A stretch of DNA of 51,114 nucleotides from Mediterranea massiliensis (GCF_900128475.1 NZ_LT635837.1:48272-99385), one strand, 5' to 3'. Shown: positions 1 to 8,000, numbered from the stretch's first letter. Numbers and translations are program-made. Notes: generated by a model from the sequence alone, not told the origin.

Positions 1-1
1 T

Positions 2-859
2 ACGGGATTCCTGCAGGCAGTCACAAGACCCATACAGAAAACGTGCGGACTGATCTCCAACATGGCACAGTTCGAGGCACAGGCGGACAAGGCCGCCGCC
101 AGCAGCAAGGCTGCCAAGGAAGCGAAATCCAAGGAGACGAAGGAAGAACGCGAGAAACGGGAGAGGTATGAGAAACTGATGAAGAAGGCGGAAGAACTGA
201 CAGCGGCCAGAAACCACCGGGAAGCCGTCAGTGTGCTTACACAGGCGAAAGCACACGCGAATGCCGCCCAGTTGAAGGAAATCGAGGAGAAGATAAAGGC
301 GGCCGACACGGAAATGAACCGGGGAAGCCTCTTCGACCTGATGGAACAGGAAGCACAGCCGGAACCTTCGGTACAGCAGCAACAGCCACACTCCCAGCAG
401 CCGACATACACGCAGGCACCGGAACAGAGAAATCCGCAACCGCAACGTCCGCAACAGCCGGCACCGCAGCAGACATACACGCGGAGACCGTCACAGCCGA
501 TGCCGGGACAGGCTCAGCCGGCACCGCAGAGACCACAACAGGCATACACGCAGCATCCGCAACAGCCAGGAATATGGCCGTCGCAACAACAGCCGCCACA
601 GCCGCAGGCAAGACCGCAGATACAGCCACACGCGCAATACGTACAGCGGACAGGAGGACAGCAGCCTTCCCAACCTCAATATCCGCCGCAGCCTGAAATA
701 CAGGACTGGCAGGAAGAACGGTTCATGCAGGAGGACGAACAGCAACCGTACCTCTCCGATCAGGAACACCCCGCATACAGTGAGAAGGACTACGAGGAAT
801 ACATCGATTTCCCGCAGTCCATGCTGGAACCCAAGTATTCACCTTATCAGACAGTTTAA
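2..859 (+). CDS. PRTRC system protein E (5' end outside window)
   Basis: The reading frame is open to the left window edge. The codons before the ATG at 62 read on as protein (TGFLQAVTRPIQ...), so that ATG is probably internal and the gene starts upstream. The visible part has a charged Lys/Glu-rich helical segment (about 40 residues, likely coiled coil), a helical hairpin, and a long low-complexity tail rich in Gln and Pro with repeated QTYT and RPQQ units. This layout fits PRTRC protein E, whose function is unknown; PRTRC genes accompany conjugative plasmids and ICEs. It is the first gene of a tight plus-strand set: only three bases separate its stop from the next ATG. The family call rests mainly on position beside proteins C, F, B and ThiF. 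Confidence 0.7.
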   Translation, partial: TGFLQAVTRPIQKTCGLISNMAQFEAQADKAAASSKAAKEAKSKETKEEREKRERYEKLMKKAEELTAARNHREAVSVLTQAKAHANAAQLKEIEEKIKAADTEMNRGSLFDLMEQEAQPEPSVQQQQPHSQQPTYTQAPEQRNPQPQRPQQPAPQQTYTRRPSQPMPGQAQPAPQRPQQAYTQHPQQPGIWPSQQQPPQPQARPQIQPHAQYVQRTGGQQPSQPQYPPQPEIQDWQEERFMQEDEQQPYLSDQEHPAYSEKDYEEYIDFPQSMLEPKYSPYQTV

Positions 860-862
860 GAC

Positions 863-1084
863 ATGGCACTCGAAATCAAAGGAATGACACGCTCATTCAA
901 ATTCAAGAAAGGAACGGAGTATATAACCCTTCATGACCCGGATCCGAACATCTCGCCGGACATGGTCATGAGCTACTATTCGAACATGTACCCGGAACTG
1001 ACGACGGCTACCGTTCACGGACCGGTCATCAGGGAGGACATGACAGAATATGAGTTCAAGACAACTATCGGAACAAAAGGATAA
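863..1084 (+). CDS. PRTRC system protein C
   Basis: This is a 73-residue protein with the features of PRTRC protein C: a LHDPDPNISPDMVMSYYSN segment followed by YPELTTATVHGPV. Its biochemical role is unknown. It sits three bases after protein E and just ahead of the region encoding protein F, so it is probably co-transcribed and translationally coupled. The length is normal for the family and no membrane segment or signal peptide is visible. Confidence 0.85.
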   Translation: MALEIKGMTRSFKFKKGTEYITLHDPDPNISPDMVMSYYSNMYPELTTATVHGPVIREDMTEYEFKTTIGTKG

Positions 1085-1089
1085 AGGAT

Positions 1090-1257
1090 ATGGCAAAGGA
1101 CAACAGAAAAAAGAAGAAATCATGTGTACCATTGGACGGATATCAGGCGGAACAGCTCGCGAGACTTATCATTGCGGAAACCGAAAGGAAGGTGCATTAC
1201 GGCACGGAAAGGAAGAAACGGATTGCGGCACCCAGCGGTGCCGTAATTCTTTTCTGA
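1090..1257 (+). CDS. Small ORF, possible N-terminal piece of PRTRC protein F
   Basis: The frame encodes 55 residues (MAKDNRKKKKSCVPLDGYQ... to ...APSGAVILF) and starts five bases after protein C, with an AAAGGAT-like ribosome site upstream. Codon choice looks like the neighbouring genes. In the other frame the same DNA gives a Cys/Arg/His-rich stretch typical of out-of-frame reading. One extra T in the TTTT run at 1249-1252 would join this frame to the conserved part of protein F (LNATFLPISPSELF...). It may therefore be a separate small gene, the true start of protein F broken by a one-base deletion, or a -1 frameshift site. The sequence alone does not decide. Confidence 0.5.
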   Translation: MAKDNRKKKKSCVPLDGYQAEQLARLIIAETERKVHYGTERKKRIAAPSGAVILF

Positions 1258-2204
1258 ACGCTACATTCTTGCCGATATCCCCATCGGAACTGTTCACGGA
1301 CGGTACTGACGGGAAGCCGCACAATCTTATCACGCAGGAAAACTATGAGTACCTGCGTGATTCCTTTTTCAGATATGCACTCCTCATGAAGAAGGAGGCG
1401 GTACATACACCGGGACGAACGCCCGGCGAAAGCATTGCCAGACTGCACGAAGAGATGTGTAACCTTGTAGGCAATGACATGAATGTCAACATTGAGCAGG
1501 ACGAAGAAAGACTCCTGTTCCGTCTCTGGAAATGTCATGAATGGGGAGAACTCACGTTGTATTACTTCCCGACGAAGTTCATGGAAAGGCTCGGACCGGA
1601 ACTGAGACGCATATCCGTCACCTTCATCCACAACCTGATGCAGGCGAACGGGATAAACACCATACTGGACGAGGACGACATGGACTATGCCCTGACACTG
1701 ATGTCTGAGGATGATTCGGGTGAAACGGCATCTGACCGGAAAAAGAGGCGGCGGCTCCTGCACTCCTATGAGGAAGGCAGGATACATGCCCTGTTACGCC
1801 GGGTGGAACGCAAATCCTATTACAAGAATCTGCCGAAGGCAATCGACCGATATAAGCCGAAGGACGGGTACGAACAGTCACTGCTCTCTGTCATGAAGGA
1901 GGGGCTGGAGTTCCTTACACCTGAACACGGCATCATGGAATACGGCTACGATCCCTTCTACGAGGAAGAACCGGACTTTCTGCCCATGTATCTCAGCAAG
2001 CAGATCCGGGTCATCTATGACTGCACCGACATGATAACGGAATATCTCACCGACTATTACAACTCCTACAGCCAGGAGACATACGACATCATTCCGGTCA
2101 CCACCTGTGACCTGTCTCCGGAAACGGAGGAACTGTTCCATATGGACGACTATCCGGAACGTTTCTTCAAATGGGCGGAAAAATTCATCAACATCACTGT
2201 ATAA
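1122..2204 (+). CDS. PRTRC system protein F
   Basis: The conserved part begins near position 1257 (LNATFLPISPSELFTDG) and runs to the stop. It is a soluble alpha/beta protein with no obvious motif, and matches PRTRC protein F by its place between C and B and by length. The frame is open from 1050, and 1122 is the first ATG after protein C, but residues encoded from 1122 to about 1254 look like out-of-frame translation of the small ORF at 1090-1257. The real N-terminus is therefore uncertain: a non-ATG start near 1254-1271, or a frameshifted joint with the small ORF. Function is unknown; it is associated with plasmids and ICEs. Confidence 0.7.
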   Translation: MCTIGRISGGTARETYHCGNRKEGALRHGKEETDCGTQRCRNSFLNATFLPISPSELFTDGTDGKPHNLITQENYEYLRDSFFRYALLMKKEAVHTPGRTPGESIARLHEEMCNLVGNDMNVNIEQDEERLLFRLWKCHEWGELTLYYFPTKFMERLGPELRRISVTFIHNLMQANGINTILDEDDMDYALTLMSEDDSGETASDRKKRRRLLHSYEEGRIHALLRRVERKSYYKNLPKAIDRYKPKDGYEQSLLSVMKEGLEFLTPEHGIMEYGYDPFYEEEPDFLPMYLSKQIRVIYDCTDMITEYLTDYYNSYSQETYDIIPVTTCDLSPETEELFHMDDYPERFFKWAEKFINITV

Positions 2205-2220
2205 ACCAATCTGAAAGCAT

Positions 2221-2922
2221 ATGATAGACAGCAACGAACTGACCAGAAAAATCAAGACGCCGCTCAACCCCAAGGCGGCACTGATTGCCTATGCCTCGGA
2301 GAATGACAGGAACTTTTTCCTTGAAATCCGTGAAATTGACGACCGGGGAAACATGACGGAAGGAAGACCGGTAACCCTGGAATTCATGAACACGCTCGTG
2401 AAGGGATACTCGGAAAGACACAGCACCACTCCATACGGGAAGATACCCGACAACCTGTTGTATTGCGACCCGCGCAAGGGCAGCGAGAGATACGTGTGGT
2501 ACAACCCTCCGCACAAGAGGATGATGTTCTTCAGCCCCGCGCTCAAAATAGAAAACGCGGAATATTACCTGCCGGGAGTGATCTATGAGGCCGGAGAACA
2601 CGGAATGAGAATCTATGCCTACAAGGAAAATGTTCCCGGACCGGATACCGTGCTGTACGCCGCGCCCTTCTTCAACGTAACAGGTTCCAGCGTATGTCTG
2701 GGAAACGCCAGGATAGAGCTGCCGAAGGACCTGACCTATGAGAAGCTGCTGCAGTACTGGGAAAGGAAATTCTGGCTTACGGAATTCTCCCACCTGGGAG
2801 GGAACGGGAACCCGACAAAATCAAACCTCGTGCTGGTGACAAAGGCGGCACGGGACAGGGACTTCAACCTCGACGAACTGAAACCGCTGAACAACATGAA
2901 ACTTAAAGACATACTGAAATGA
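2221..2922 (+). CDS. PRTRC system protein B
   Basis: This 233-residue protein matches PRTRC protein B in size and context. Internal hallmarks include a NLLYCDPRKGSERYVWYNPP region and a C-terminal half with FFNVTGSSVCLGNARI. The function of the family is unknown. It starts 16 bases after protein F, and its stop overlaps the start of the ThiF gene by four bases (ATGA), so the two are likely translationally coupled. The PRTRC protein A gene, often present in such cassettes, does not occur between F and B here. Confidence 0.8.
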   Translation: MIDSNELTRKIKTPLNPKAALIAYASENDRNFFLEIREIDDRGNMTEGRPVTLEFMNTLVKGYSERHSTTPYGKIPDNLLYCDPRKGSERYVWYNPPHKRMMFFSPALKIENAEYYLPGVIYEAGEHGMRIYAYKENVPGPDTVLYAAPFFNVTGSSVCLGNARIELPKDLTYEKLLQYWERKFWLTEFSHLGGNGNPTKSNLVLVTKAARDRDFNLDELKPLNNMKLKDILK

Positions 2923-3707
2923 AAAGAGTACACTACATCGACAACTATCTGATAAACCCGCAGCATCCGGTAACGGTAAACCTTATCGGAGCGGGAGGAA
3001 CAGGCTCGCAGGTGCTTACCTGCCTGGCCAGGCTTGACACGGCACTGAGGGGACTCGGACACCCCGGGCTGTTCATAACTGTGTATGATTCCGACATCGT
3101 AACGGAGGCCAATATCGGGCGACAGCTCTTCAGTCCCTCGGACATCGGCCTGAACAAGGCACAGTGTCTTGTCACACGCATGAACAACTTCTTCGGTAAC
3201 GACTGGAAGGCGGTACCGGACATCTATCCGGCAGCTCTGAAGGACGCCAGACGGGACAATCTGGCCAACATAACGATTACATGCACGGACAACATAAAGT
3301 CCCGTCTCGATCTGTGGAACATACTGAAAGCCGTGCCGGTTTCAGAATACAGAAGCCACGAGACCCCCCTGTACTGGATGGACTTCGGCAACACGCAGGA
3401 TACGGGACAGGTCATCCTCGGAACCGTACCGAAGAAAATCAAACAACCGGCATCCAAGCTGTACGAAACGGTGGAATCGCTGAAGGTGATCACACGATAT
3501 GTCAAATACGCGAGAGTGAAGGAAAAAGATTCCGGACCGAGCTGTTCGCTGGCGGAGGCCCTGGAAAAGCAGGACCTGTTCATCAACTCCACATTGGCAC
3601 AGCTCGGCTGCAACATCCTGTGGAAAATGTTCCGCAACGGTATGATCGAGTATCACGGGCTGTACCTGAATCTCTCCACCATGAAAGTGAATCCTATCGG
3701 GGTGTGA
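2919..3707 (+). CDS. PRTRC system ThiF family protein
   Basis: This is an E1-like adenylating-domain protein of 262 residues. The nucleotide-binding loop LIGAGGTGSQ lies at about residues 23-32, followed by a Rossmann pattern with YDSDIVTEANIGRQLF, the typical E1 segment that places the acceptor near the ATP site. A later CTDN motif is present, but no obvious catalytic cysteine segment follows. ThiF/MoeB/E1 enzymes adenylate the C-terminus of small carrier proteins; the partner in PRTRC systems is not known. It is the last gene of the plus-strand set and converges on a minus-strand lipoprotein gene 22 bases away. Confidence 0.85.
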   Translation: MKRVHYIDNYLINPQHPVTVNLIGAGGTGSQVLTCLARLDTALRGLGHPGLFITVYDSDIVTEANIGRQLFSPSDIGLNKAQCLVTRMNNFFGNDWKAVPDIYPAALKDARRDNLANITITCTDNIKSRLDLWNILKAVPVSEYRSHETPLYWMDFGNTQDTGQVILGTVPKKIKQPASKLYETVESLKVITRYVKYARVKEKDSGPSCSLAEALEKQDLFINSTLAQLGCNILWKMFRNGMIEYHGLYLNLSTMKVNPIGV

Positions 3708-3729
3708 CAATATCATGCCCCGATTACAT

Positions 3730-4086
3730 CTATTCAATCCTGTTTCCGCTATGGTCAATGTAGTACCAGTCATCACTTTCCCAATACCAGTGCTCGCCGC
3801 CGGAGCCTGCCACCTCTTTCCGTTCCCCCGAATCGGTGACTTTCGCCTTGCCACCCTCGAATGGATAGCCGAAGGCAAAACGAGGACGGATGACGGTCTT
3901 GCCTGTCTCGTCAGCGTAACCGATACGTCCTTTCCGGTCCACTATGCGGTACAGTCCTTCACTTACATAGTCGTCTCCGTTGTCATATTGAAACGCTGCA
4001 TAATGTCTTGCACTGCCGCAACTGCACAGCAGCAATACGGCACTCAGATAAATGATAATCTTGTTCATGATGCGGGTTGTTTTCAT
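3730..4086 (-). CDS. WG-repeat lipoprotein
   Basis: The 118-residue product begins MKTTRIMNKIIIYLSAVLLLCSCGS, a lipoprotein signal with the lipid-anchor cysteine in LLCSC. The mature part has two units of the WG (KWG) type: GLYRIVDRKGRIGYADETGKTVIRPRF, then a C-terminal WYYIDHSGN. WG repeats form small beta modules of unknown role, often in surface or immunity-like proteins. An internal ATG at 4068 is an equally plausible start. It is the most distal gene of a minus-strand series that continues from the cassette array. Confidence 0.6.
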   Translation of the reverse strand: MKTTRIMNKIIIYLSAVLLLCSCGSARHYAAFQYDNGDDYVSEGLYRIVDRKGRIGYADETGKTVIRPRFAFGYPFEGGKAKVTDSGERKEVAGSGGEHWYWESDDWYYIDHSGNRIE

Positions 4087-4109
4087 TTGATAATCTGTTT
4101 TTGTTAATG

Positions 4110-4601
4110 TCAAGGCAGCAGGAACTGCATGTTGAAACGGCAGAACAGCCTGTATGCCGCATATCCAGCAAGCAGGGTGATACCTATAAAAATCCAAAAT
4201 ATTGTTCTGCGCCTCTTCTTCTCTGAATTTTCCATCCGGTCAAACTCCGCCTTCAACCTTTCATAGCGGCTTTCCTTGTAGATCCGTCCGTTTACCAGAA
4301 TCAATATGACAAACGGAACAAGGATATAGCCCAATATCCCCTTTGACTTGTGGAGAATATACAGATGCCATGCAGTCTGACTGTCAAGACAGTTGAGTAT
4401 GACAGCCGTGAACAGCACGACATAGACATACTGCATAACTGTAACAGTCGCAAAGGTACGGTGCGGCAAGCCATGTTTGGTCGAATACCATGACCAATAG
4501 AAGATATTGTCCCAGAATGAAATTCGGGGAGGTTTGATGAAGGGCTTTTGCTTGTATGCTTCCTTCCTTTCCTGATTATATTTATGTCTTCTTTTCTCCA
4601 T
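4110..4601 (-). CDS. Small membrane protein, paralogue-like (third of three)
   Basis: The 163-residue product starts with a basic cytoplasmic stretch (MEKRRHKYNQERKEAYKQ) and then RISFWDNIFYWSWYSTKHG. Two membrane helices follow (VMQYVYVVLFTAVILN and GILGYILVPFVILILVNG), then a charged loop (RIYKESRYERLKAEFDRM) and a last helix. The plan matches the protein encoded at 5552-6001: an aromatic segment, two helices, a basic loop with I-Y, and further helix. The start at 4601 is preferred because residues before it (from 4625) look like leader sequence. No known family is recognised; a membrane immunity role is possible but unproven. Confidence 0.55.
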   Translation of the reverse strand: MEKRRHKYNQERKEAYKQKPFIKPPRISFWDNIFYWSWYSTKHGLPHRTFATVTVMQYVYVVLFTAVILNCLDSQTAWHLYILHKSKGILGYILVPFVILILVNGRIYKESRYERLKAEFDRMENSEKKRRRTIFWIFIGITLLAGYAAYRLFCRFNMQFLLP

Positions 4602-4721
4602 ATTCCATTCAGTAATACCAAACATATGTATTTCAGAAACATTCCATTCATATAGGACAAAAGTAACGAAATCGGTTGATTGTCATGCAATAATGTGGAA
4701 GAAATCAAGATAAATCTGTAC

Positions 4722-5555
4722 TTAGAACCTCGTATCTTCAGTCCATTCCAGACTGTCCACTGGACAAAGTTCAACTTTCTTCATTTCATACCATACCGTC
4801 AGTAGTATCCTTATGCTGTCAGACGTATATCCCTTGCCCCATGTGCATTCGGCAAACTTCCGTGTGCCGTCCCTGATTTCATCAATGGTGGCATGGTTCA
4901 ACAACCTTGCACGGAACCCTCCGTCCATATCCCCCTTTGTTGCCCGTACCTGCATCGCATAGACCGGTTGCCCGTATCGGGTCGTGCGTTCGTCTTGGTC
5001 GATCTGACGCTGCAAGGCTTCATTGGGTGCTTCCTGACGGGCTCCTATCTTGAAATGCAGTGAAAGATAATCCCTGTAACTTTGTGGTACTTCGACCTGC
5101 TCTTTCTCCGCAGGAACTGTATTCTCCGAGGCCGTGGGAAACGCCATGTTCACAACTACCACTATTGCTACGATAACCGCCCAATAGACCGCTAACGCCC
5201 GTCTCCAGTAACGGGGACGCTTACGAAGTTCCTGACGGACTTCCTTGCATATCTTCTTATCGTCAAAAAATCCCAGAGGGATGGCGGACAGCAGCACCGC
5301 CAGACCCGCCAAACCGTAGAAGACAACCTTTTGCGGCACGTTTACCAGATGCACATACCCGTCTTGCCCCCTTGCTGCCAGGAATGTGCCGGCCAACAGG
5401 ACATATTCCGGGATGATGCTCAGGCAATATACTCCGGCAGCTAACGCCTTGTGCTTCCTCTTATTGTTCCATTCCGTGAAATGCGCATAAGGAATTTTAT
5501 GCAGCATCACCAACATGCGGAAAAATCGGCTGAATATGTTCTTTCCTTCTGTCAT
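4722..5555 (-). CDS. Membrane protein of unknown function (second of three)
   Basis: The 277-residue protein has an N-terminal amphipathic stretch (FFRMLVMLHKIPYAHFTEWNNKRKHKA) and two membrane helices. A basic loop (DDKKICKEVRQELRKRPRYWRR), a third helix (ALAVYWAVIVAIVVVVNMAF) and a soluble C-terminal domain of about 120 residues (from EVPQSYRDYLSLHFKIG) follow. Its start overlaps the stop of the upstream membrane-protein gene by four bases. The first half has the same topology as the proteins on either side, suggesting an expanded family. No function can be assigned. Confidence 0.55.
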   Translation of the reverse strand: MTEGKNIFSRFFRMLVMLHKIPYAHFTEWNNKRKHKALAAGVYCLSIIPEYVLLAGTFLAARGQDGYVHLVNVPQKVVFYGLAGLAVLLSAIPLGFFDDKKICKEVRQELRKRPRYWRRALAVYWAVIVAIVVVVNMAFPTASENTVPAEKEQVEVPQSYRDYLSLHFKIGARQEAPNEALQRQIDQDERTTRYGQPVYAMQVRATKGDMDGGFRARLLNHATIDEIRDGTRKFAECTWGKGYTSDSIRILLTVWYEMKKVELCPVDSLEWTEDTRF

Positions 5556-6001
5556 TTGAGTATTTCATTTATCCATTTCAGTGCGGTTACTAATAAAACC
5601 ATTGCGGGAATACCCAGTAAATAGAGAGAGAAAAAGAACAGGTTACGTCGGAAAGGACTGAACTTACAGCCCGCATAATGCTGCATGACCGCTTTCCGCC
5701 GGGAAGGCGGGTATATTTTGCCGAACAAGCGGTCTGTCATGATGACAGAAACGGAAAACACGATTACAAGAATGACTCCAAACACCTCGTATGCCAAGTC
5801 ATGAAGGAAAAGACCGGCTATGGCCAGAAGCGGTATGAATATAAAAAGCACGATACAGGCCCACAGCATATCACTTCCTCTGGGCTGTTTGAAATTGACC
5901 TTGTGATAATTCTCCCATGTTATTTCTCCCAACCAGAACAGATAGTCGAAGAAATAATAACGCCGTAGGCATTCTTGCTCTTTACATTTCTGCTTTCTCA
6001 T
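5552..6001 (-). CDS. Small membrane protein (first of three)
   Basis: The 149-residue product has an N-terminal aromatic segment (RRYYFFDYLFWLGEITWENYH), two membrane helices (about residues 45-90), a basic loop (LFGKIYPPSRRKAVMQHY) and a C-terminal helix (FFFSLYLLGIPAMVLLVTAL). It lies 23 bases beyond the last palindromic site of the cassette array, in the same orientation, and overlaps the next gene by four bases. In an integron-like arrangement this would be the DNA next to the original insertion platform. No family is recognised. Confidence 0.55.
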   Translation of the reverse strand: MRKQKCKEQECLRRYYFFDYLFWLGEITWENYHKVNFKQPRGSDMLWACIVLFIFIPLLAIAGLFLHDLAYEVFGVILVIVFSVSVIMTDRLFGKIYPPSRRKAVMQHYAGCKFSPFRRNLFFFSLYLLGIPAMVLLVTALKWINEILK

Positions 6002-6020
6002 TTTTTATTATGGACAAAAC

Positions 6021-6071
6021 ACTAATGTTTGGCAGCGTTCCGCTTGTTCAGTCGGTTTGCTGTTTGTTAGT
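6021..6071. repeat. attC-like site 1 (distal end of array)
   Basis: The site is an imperfect palindrome. Outer arms ACTAA (6021-6025) and TTAGT (6067-6071) pair, inside them CAGC (6033-6036) pairs with GCTG (6059-6062), and CCG (6040-6042) with CGG (6053-6055). The inferred junction on the plus strand is TAA/TGT at 6025/6026. Sites 1, 4 and 8 are nearly identical. Confidence 0.8.
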
Positions 6072-6710
6072 TTGAAAATTATTTGATTCTTCGAAATATC
6101 GTAATACATTCTTATACCATCTTCCACATTTATCATTTTGATAATAAGATATAGCGAGTTCTTTAGCTTTTTTCTCATTACCAGTGATATAATACATCGT
6201 AATTATTATAAGGATAGAATGATATTTATAATTCCACCAAATATAGTCTTTATTATTCTCAAAATCCATAAGTATATCCTGGATTGTTGTTCTTTCATTA
6301 AGGAAACTTAATATTTCCTTGAATGGCATATTATCAAGATTAAATACATTTAGAAGATCATCTAATGATAACAAGTCAAACGATACAGCCCCTTTTCCAG
6401 AAATAAAACCTGAATTAATATTAAGAACATTTCCAACTTTCTCAAAATCTGTTTTGGCATCTATCAGAACAGAAGCCATCTTTTCAATTTTTGGCGAATT
6501 ATAGAATAAATGAAAACTTATATAGCCTATGCCATTAGTGAATCGAGGATTAACAGAGGAATTGATAAGAATCGTTTGCTTGAAATCTCCTACTTTACGA
6601 TGAAAACACATCTTAGATTTGTTCCAGCTGTATCCATATTTAGACAAAGTTGAAATAACCCCTTGTTCTAATACATTTCTTATTGCTATTCGTAATTCTT
6701 CTGCTTTCAT
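6048..6710 (-). CDS. Cassette gene A, DUF4304-like candidate immunity protein
   Basis: The 220-residue soluble protein starts MKAEELRIAIRNVLEQGVIS. Its first 100 residues (long helix, then YGYSWNKSKMCFHRKVGDFKQTILINSS and a beta pattern) resemble DUF4304-type proteins, a group often found among immunity genes; this match is by eye and weak. The start at 6710 is chosen because residues encoded upstream of it come from the palindromic site. The last residues (...NKQQTD) and the stop are supplied by site 1, as in cassette D. The leader is only 17 bases from the cassette border, so expression probably depends on read-through. Confidence 0.65.
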   Translation of the reverse strand: MKAEELRIAIRNVLEQGVISTLSKYGYSWNKSKMCFHRKVGDFKQTILINSSVNPRFTNGIGYISFHLFYNSPKIEKMASVLIDAKTDFEKVGNVLNINSGFISGKGAVSFDLLSLDDLLNVFNLDNMPFKEILSFLNERTTIQDILMDFENNKDYIWWNYKYHSILIIITMYYITGNEKKAKELAISYYQNDKCGRWYKNVLRYFEESNNFQTNKQQTD

Positions 6711-6722
6711 ATTAAAAATCAA

Positions 6723-6773
6723 ACTGATGTTCGGCGGATAAACCACCTTAAATGTTTCATCTGTTTGTTAGTA
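6723..6773. repeat. attC-like site 2
   Basis: This site is a degenerate member. GGATAAAC on the left can fold onto GTTTCATC, and the right end keeps CTGTTTGTTAGT as in site 1. The border reads TGA/TGT at 6727/6728 instead of TAA/TGT. The left flank CAAACTGA mirrors TTAGTTTG beside site 1 with one mismatch. Confidence 0.65.
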
Positions 6774-6791
6774 ACGATTTTTTGCCAATTC

Positions 6792-7097
6792 TTAATCTGA
6801 TGAATATTTACTCACAAAGTCATGATAAATTGCGAAGAACATATTCAAAGCAGCACATTCACTACCACCTGTATTAAGTAATAGTAAATATGGCCATGAG
6901 TAATTTGTATCTTGAAAAGAATAATATGAATTTACATACTTATTGAAATGCTGGAAAAAGTCAATTTCATCTGTATCCTTCTCATGATCTGATAAAGAAA
7001 AGCCAAGTAACAAAACGTAAAGTTCTGTTACACTTTCATTTCTTAAATAGCCTCTTGGCCTTTTTTCTATATTCCCTATTAAATCCTTAAATTTCAT
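6792..7097 (-). CDS. Cassette gene B, small hypothetical protein
   Basis: The 101-residue, mostly helical soluble protein begins MKFKDLIGNIEKRPRGYL and carries an acidic patch (DHEKDTDEIDFFQHF). No family is recognised. It starts 27 bases inside its cassette behind a GAAAAGAAT-type A-rich leader. The cassette ends are perfect nine-base reverse complements (TTAGTAACG beside site 2, CGTTACTAA beside site 3). Size and acidity fit an immunity protein, but that is inference from context. Confidence 0.6.
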   Translation of the reverse strand: MKFKDLIGNIEKRPRGYLRNESVTELYVLLLGFSLSDHEKDTDEIDFFQHFNKYVNSYYSFQDTNYSWPYLLLLNTGGSECAALNMFFAIYHDFVSKYSSD

Positions 7098-7118
7098 CTA
7101 ATCAAATTCTTTTCACGT

Positions 7119-7169
7119 TACTAATTGGTGGCTAACCGACCTTTAAGGGGAGGTTGAGCCACTTGTTAT
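7119..7169. repeat. attC-like site 3
   Basis: The stem is formed by GTGGCTAACCGACCT against GGGGAGGTTGAGCCAC, separated by a TTAA loop, with one bulge and few mismatches. The conserved TGTTTGG next to the border is shortened to TTGG here. The inferred border is 7124/7125. Confidence 0.75.
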
Positions 7170-7171
7170 AT

Positions 7172-7549
7172 TTATCTTGAAGGTATTTCTCCTTTCTTAT
7201 AAGATTGCCATAAAACATTAATCCAATTATTATTGATATCAACTTTTTCAGCATCCCAAATTAGACCAAAATCGTCAGATATATATGCTGCCAAATCATC
7301 ATTATTCGTGATTTCAAGAACCATATTAAAAACAATTTTCCTTATATCTTCATTATATGTAGAAGGTACTCCTTGTTGTTTTTTTTGTTTTTCAACTTCG
7401 TTATATGCCTGCATCCATTGCTCGCTGAAAAAGTTGTCATCTCTTTCAACCAAAATATTGTCTATAGTTTCGTCTGACAATCTTCCTAAAATAAGCGGAA
7501 GTTCATTTTGGATGATGTTTTTTATTTCTGTTGTTTTCATATTTTTCAT
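7172..7549 (-). CDS. Cassette gene C, small acidic hypothetical protein
   Basis: The 125-residue soluble protein (MKNMKTTEIKNIIQNELPLILGRLSDE...) is acidic and helical in its first half, with a WDAEKVDINNNWINVLWQSYKKGE C-terminus. No signal peptide or membrane helix is seen and no family is recognised. A second ATG at 7540 is possible. The cassette is bounded by perfect ten-base reverse complements (TTATATTTAT and ATAAATATAA). The gene starts only 13 bases from the border. An immunity role is suggested only by context. Confidence 0.6.
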   Translation of the reverse strand: MKNMKTTEIKNIIQNELPLILGRLSDETIDNILVERDDNFFSEQWMQAYNEVEKQKKQQGVPSTYNEDIRKIVFNMVLEITNNDDLAAYISDDFGLIWDAEKVDINNNWINVLWQSYKKGEIPSR

Positions 7550-7558
7550 ACTATAAAT

Positions 7559-7608
7559 ATAATGTTTGGCAGCGTTCCGCTTATTCAGTCGGTTTGCTGT
7601 TTGTTATC
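7559..7608. repeat. attC-like site 4
   Basis: This site is nearly identical to sites 1 and 8 over about 40 bases, from AATGTTTGGCAGCGTTCCGC to GGTTTGCTGT. It has the same CAGC/GCTG and CCG/CGG pairing and the border TAA/TGT at 7562/7563. It supplies the last codons and stop of cassette gene D. Confidence 0.8.
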
Positions 7609-7986
7609 GGTAATCAATTCATTATGAAATTCTGTACATAAAAGCTCCATTACATCATCGTATGCAATTATGATTATGTGATGAAGTCCCTTTAGGGAAT
7701 AGGTGGACTTAACAATCTCTCGTATAGAGGAAACTGTTTGTCCTTTACCTTTAATATTATTTTCAAACATTTCGTAATCGTACAACTGGAATTTCATTAC
7801 TCCATTGAATACAAACTTCAGATTAATAGCACTCATAGAGTTGTCAACAAAATCACATAGGCTATTACGCGAAACATTAACATACACTTCGATAGTTCGA
7901 GAATCTATAATATTTATATGTTCAATTATTATAGCATCTCGTCCACCAATAAAGCCTATGCTTGTTATTATATCTTTTATTTCCAT
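7585..7986 (-). CDS. Cassette gene D, hypothetical protein
   Basis: The 133-residue soluble protein (MEIKDIITSIGFIGGRDAIIIEHINI...) has alternating short strands and a helix (CDFVDNSMSAINLKFVF), suggesting a small alpha/beta fold. It ends ...DNKQQTD, the same residues as cassette gene A, because both stop inside near-identical palindromic sites. Cassette ends are perfect ten-base reverse complements (TTATCGGTAA and TTACCGATAA). No family is recognised; an immunity role is inferred from the array only. Confidence 0.6.
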   Translation of the reverse strand: MEIKDIITSIGFIGGRDAIIIEHINIIDSRTIEVYVNVSRNSLCDFVDNSMSAINLKFVFNGVMKFQLYDYEMFENNIKGKGQTVSSIREIVKSTYSLKGLHHIIIIAYDDVMELLCTEFHNELITDNKQQTD

Positions 7987-8000
7987 TCTTTTGAACTTTA

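Noticed and set aside
62..64. ATG 62 as the start of PRTRC protein E
   Set aside because: The frame is open and protein-like from base 2, so the gene most likely begins before the window.
3281..3763. Overlapping frame of 160 codons within the ThiF gene
   Set aside because: It is out of frame with the conserved ThiF protein and has no protein-like pattern.
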